Source: Macrococcoides bohemicum (GTDB lineage Bacteria > Bacillota > Bacilli > Staphylococcales > Staphylococcaceae). From it: a DNA stretch of 64,000 bases. Location of the stretch: contig NZ_PZJG01000001.1 in assembly GCF_003259675.1 (NCBI RefSeq), positions 62,001 through 126,000 on the forward strand, read 5' to 3'. Below, piece after piece: positions 62,575 through 64,000 of this stretch. The notes beneath the pieces are model-generated. The model did not search any database. It worked only from the letters and a program-made list of their open reading frames with translations, and was not told where the DNA came from. A program made the position numbers and the translations under genes. Position 1 is the first letter of the stretch. Every line of letters starts with the position of its first letter.

Positions 62575-62600
62575 AAAAGACTCAGTTGAGTCTTTTTATT
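62575..62600 (+). terminator. Terminator
   Basis: AAAAGACTCA/TGAGTCTTTT stem, then TATTTT. Confidence 0.85.
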
Positions 62601-62648
62601 TTGATTTTATATATAGGTGTTGTATATATAATGTTAGAGGTGACAATG

Positions 62649-63311
62649 ATGGAAAAATCAATAATCAAGGAAGAAATATTAAAAGCACATCATTTTAGAC
62701 ATGCTACAAGACAATATAATGAAGTGAAAATTCCTAAAGAGGATATGGATTTTATTCTGGATGTGGCAAGACTTAGCCCATCTTCAGTGGGATTAGAGCC
62801 GTGGAGATTTGTTGTATTGGAGAATGAAGAAATAAAGAATAAGATTAGCGATGTAGCCTGGGGTGCAAAGAAACAACTGGCGACCGCAAGTCATTTCGTA
62901 TTAATCTTAGCACGAAAGGATGTACGTTATGATTCGGATTATTTTATTGAGCATTTTAAACAACGTCAACCGGATGAAGATAAATTAAAGCGTATGCTAT
63001 CGATTTATAAAGAATTTCAGACGGAACATATTGAAGTGGTAGATTCAGAGCGTGCACTATTTGACTGGTCAAGTAAACAGACATATATTGCGCTTGGGAA
63101 CATGATGACTGCTGCAGCACAAATCGGTATCGATTCATGTCCGATAGAAGGATTTGATTATCATAAGGTAAATGCTATTTTAGTAGAAGCGGGTATCATT
63201 GATGATCAGCATGAAAGTATTTCTGTTATGGTTTCGTTTGGTTATCGAAAGTTTGACCCCCGACAGGAAAAATCTAGAAAGTCTGTTGACGAAGTAATTA
63301 CGTGGTTCTAA
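62649..63311 (+). CDS. NAD(P)H-dependent nitroreductase family protein
   Basis: A 220-residue nitroreductase-fold flavoprotein: FRHATRQYNEVKIPKEDMD, ARLSPSSVGLEPWRFVVL (FMN site), QTYIALGNMMTAAAQIGIDS, and FGYRKFDPRQEKSR near the end. Such oxidoreductases act on quinones, nitro compounds or flavins. I use ATG 62649 with AGAGGTG at six to seven bases, rather than longer frame starts. Stand-alone. Substrate unknown. Confidence 0.92.
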   Translation: MEKSIIKEEILKAHHFRHATRQYNEVKIPKEDMDFILDVARLSPSSVGLEPWRFVVLENEEIKNKISDVAWGAKKQLATASHFVLILARKDVRYDSDYFIEHFKQRQPDEDKLKRMLSIYKEFQTEHIEVVDSERALFDWSSKQTYIALGNMMTAAAQIGIDSCPIEGFDYHKVNAILVEAGIIDDQHESISVMVSFGYRKFDPRQEKSRKSVDEVITWF

Positions 63312-63447
63312 AACAACGTAACAAGCCGTTTGTAAATTCTTTGTAAATGTATTCAAGCAATCTTTAAATAATCTTAATATTGAAAGCACCTTTTCAGTGA
63401 TAGAATAAAAAGTGAATTATAAAGTATATCAATGAAGAGGTGTCTAT

Positions 63448-63780
63448 ATGTTTAAAGATATGGCGTATTATATTTTCGGTGGATTAGATCCATTTTTCCA
63501 ATTATTCGTTTTTGAACCGATTGTTATTACAATTATCGCTGTAATTGTTGCAATGGTAACGAAAAAAGCGTGGTTAATGGGAATTGTAATTATTTTATTA
63601 AACTTAGTCGATAGTGCAATTGATGCAAACTTTGCTTTTGCTGCTGAAGGTATGGGTGCTGTAATTAGTCATACATTCACATATTTCTTTGCTAATTTCT
63701 TCTCAATGTTCTATGAGTTCGTATTTAGTTATATCATCGCTGGATTACCATTCATGCATAAAAAATTTGGAATTGCATAA
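63448..63780 (+). CDS. Small membrane protein
   Basis: A 110-residue protein with three to four hydrophobic segments (about residues 15-40, 42-60, 70-98): PFFQLFVFEPIVITIIAVIV, AWLMGIVIILLNLVDSAID, and FFANFFSMFYEFVFSYIIAG. GAGGTG precedes ATG 63448. No family recognised. Followed by a very strong bidirectional terminator. Function unknown. Confidence 0.75.
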   Translation: MFKDMAYYIFGGLDPFFQLFVFEPIVITIIAVIVAMVTKKAWLMGIVIILLNLVDSAIDANFAFAAEGMGAVISHTFTYFFANFFSMFYEFVFSYIIAGLPFMHKKFGIA

Positions 63781-63824
63781 ACAATAAAAAGGTGAAGCCA
63801 TCAAGCTTCACCTTTTTATTGTTT
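63779..63824. terminator. Strong bidirectional terminator
   Basis: AAACAATAAAAAGGTGAAG pairs with CTTCACCTTTTTATTGTTT over a short loop. Overlaps the stops of both convergent genes. Confidence 0.93.
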
Positions 63825-64000
63825 ATGAGTTTCATGCATCGCTTTATATACTTTTGCTTTATCAGCATACTCCTGCTGGATGCGTGCCATATCTTGTTTA
63901 TCTTCTTCTGTTAAAGCTCTTACTACTTTTGCTGGTCTGCCCATAGCTAGCATACCTGGTGGAATCTTTTTACCTTGAGTGAGCAATGAACCTGCTCCTA
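63816..64000 (-). CDS. Gamma-carbonic-anhydrase-like hexapeptide protein (5' part outside window)
   Basis: The last 61 residues of a left-handed beta-helix protein: GAGSLLTQGKKIPPG, MLAMGRPAKVVRALTEED, then a C-terminal helix (ARIQQEYADKAKVYKAM). The MGRPAKVVR block is typical of the YrdA/PaaY gamma-carbonic-anhydrase family. Metal-binding histidines would be upstream of the window. Activity cannot be judged from this part. Confidence 0.88.
   Translation of the reverse strand, partial: GAGSLLTQGKKIPPGMLAMGRPAKVVRALTEEDKQDMARIQQEYADKAKVYKAMHETHKQ

Overview
The window is AT-rich, densely coded, low-GC Gram-positive DNA. Gene content (lacRABCDFEG tagatose pathway, opuC with a CBS-domain ATPase, a hutG/LysR/hutU/hutI block, ribDE-BA-H under an FMN riboswitch, a SagB-like glucosaminidase, thermonuclease with an Excalibur tail) points to Staphylococcaceae. 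A dispersed intergenic repeat and the nadR-pnuC pair make a Macrococcus-like chromosome the best guess. The genus assignment is inference; no rRNA or other marker gene is present.

Layout. 0-13 kb: yidD (cut by the window edge), a lipoprotein, a Nudix and a hydrolase gene, pckA facing a SAM-riboswitch-controlled metK, a NERD-domain protein, a 5'-truncated LPXTG surface protein remnant, two overlapping fluoride channel genes, a transaldolase, an alanine/sodium symporter and a ZIP transporter. 13-18.4 kb: a DUF1445 protein with an apparent AUA start, two small acidic proteins of unknown function, and a 1048-residue PLD/SF2-helicase/DUF3427 protein converging on a MutT-type Nudix gene; this is the most defence-like block. 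19-26.6 kb: complete lactose PTS/tagatose-6-phosphate operon with its repressor, a putative operator over the -35 box and a cre-like site.

26.6-38 kb is the accessory and decaying part. It holds small regulators, an orphan minus-strand SAM-I riboswitch in front of a non-methionine ORF, a 28-codon membrane peptide gene absent from long-ORF lists, a grpB-like gene split by a TetR/membrane-protein cassette, AraC, two Excalibur proteins, a MerR/CNNM pair with unusual translation starts, a DUF2975/XRE pair, GNAT and SDR genes. 38-44 kb: a T-box-controlled MetE-like methyltransferase, a YjjG-like phosphatase, stress-type small genes, a SagB-like glucosaminidase and OppA. 44-48.4 kb: a lipoprotein and opuCABCD. 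48.5-55.3 kb: histidine degradation (hutG, LysR, hutU, hutI; no hutH here) with an FAD protein and a decayed membrane gene. 55.4-59 kb: riboflavin operon. 59-64 kb: proline dehydrogenase, a 43-residue exported peptide, nadR-pnuC, a truncated VOC gene, nitroreductase, a membrane protein and the end of a gamma-carbonic-anhydrase-like gene.

Themes: methionine/SAM control by three separate RNA devices (S-box on metK, T-box on the MetE-like gene, orphan S-box), carbon and nitrogen catabolism with cre- and CodY-like sites, several non-AUG starts, and at least six gene remnants. All assignments come from reading the sequence and family knowledge; no database search was run.
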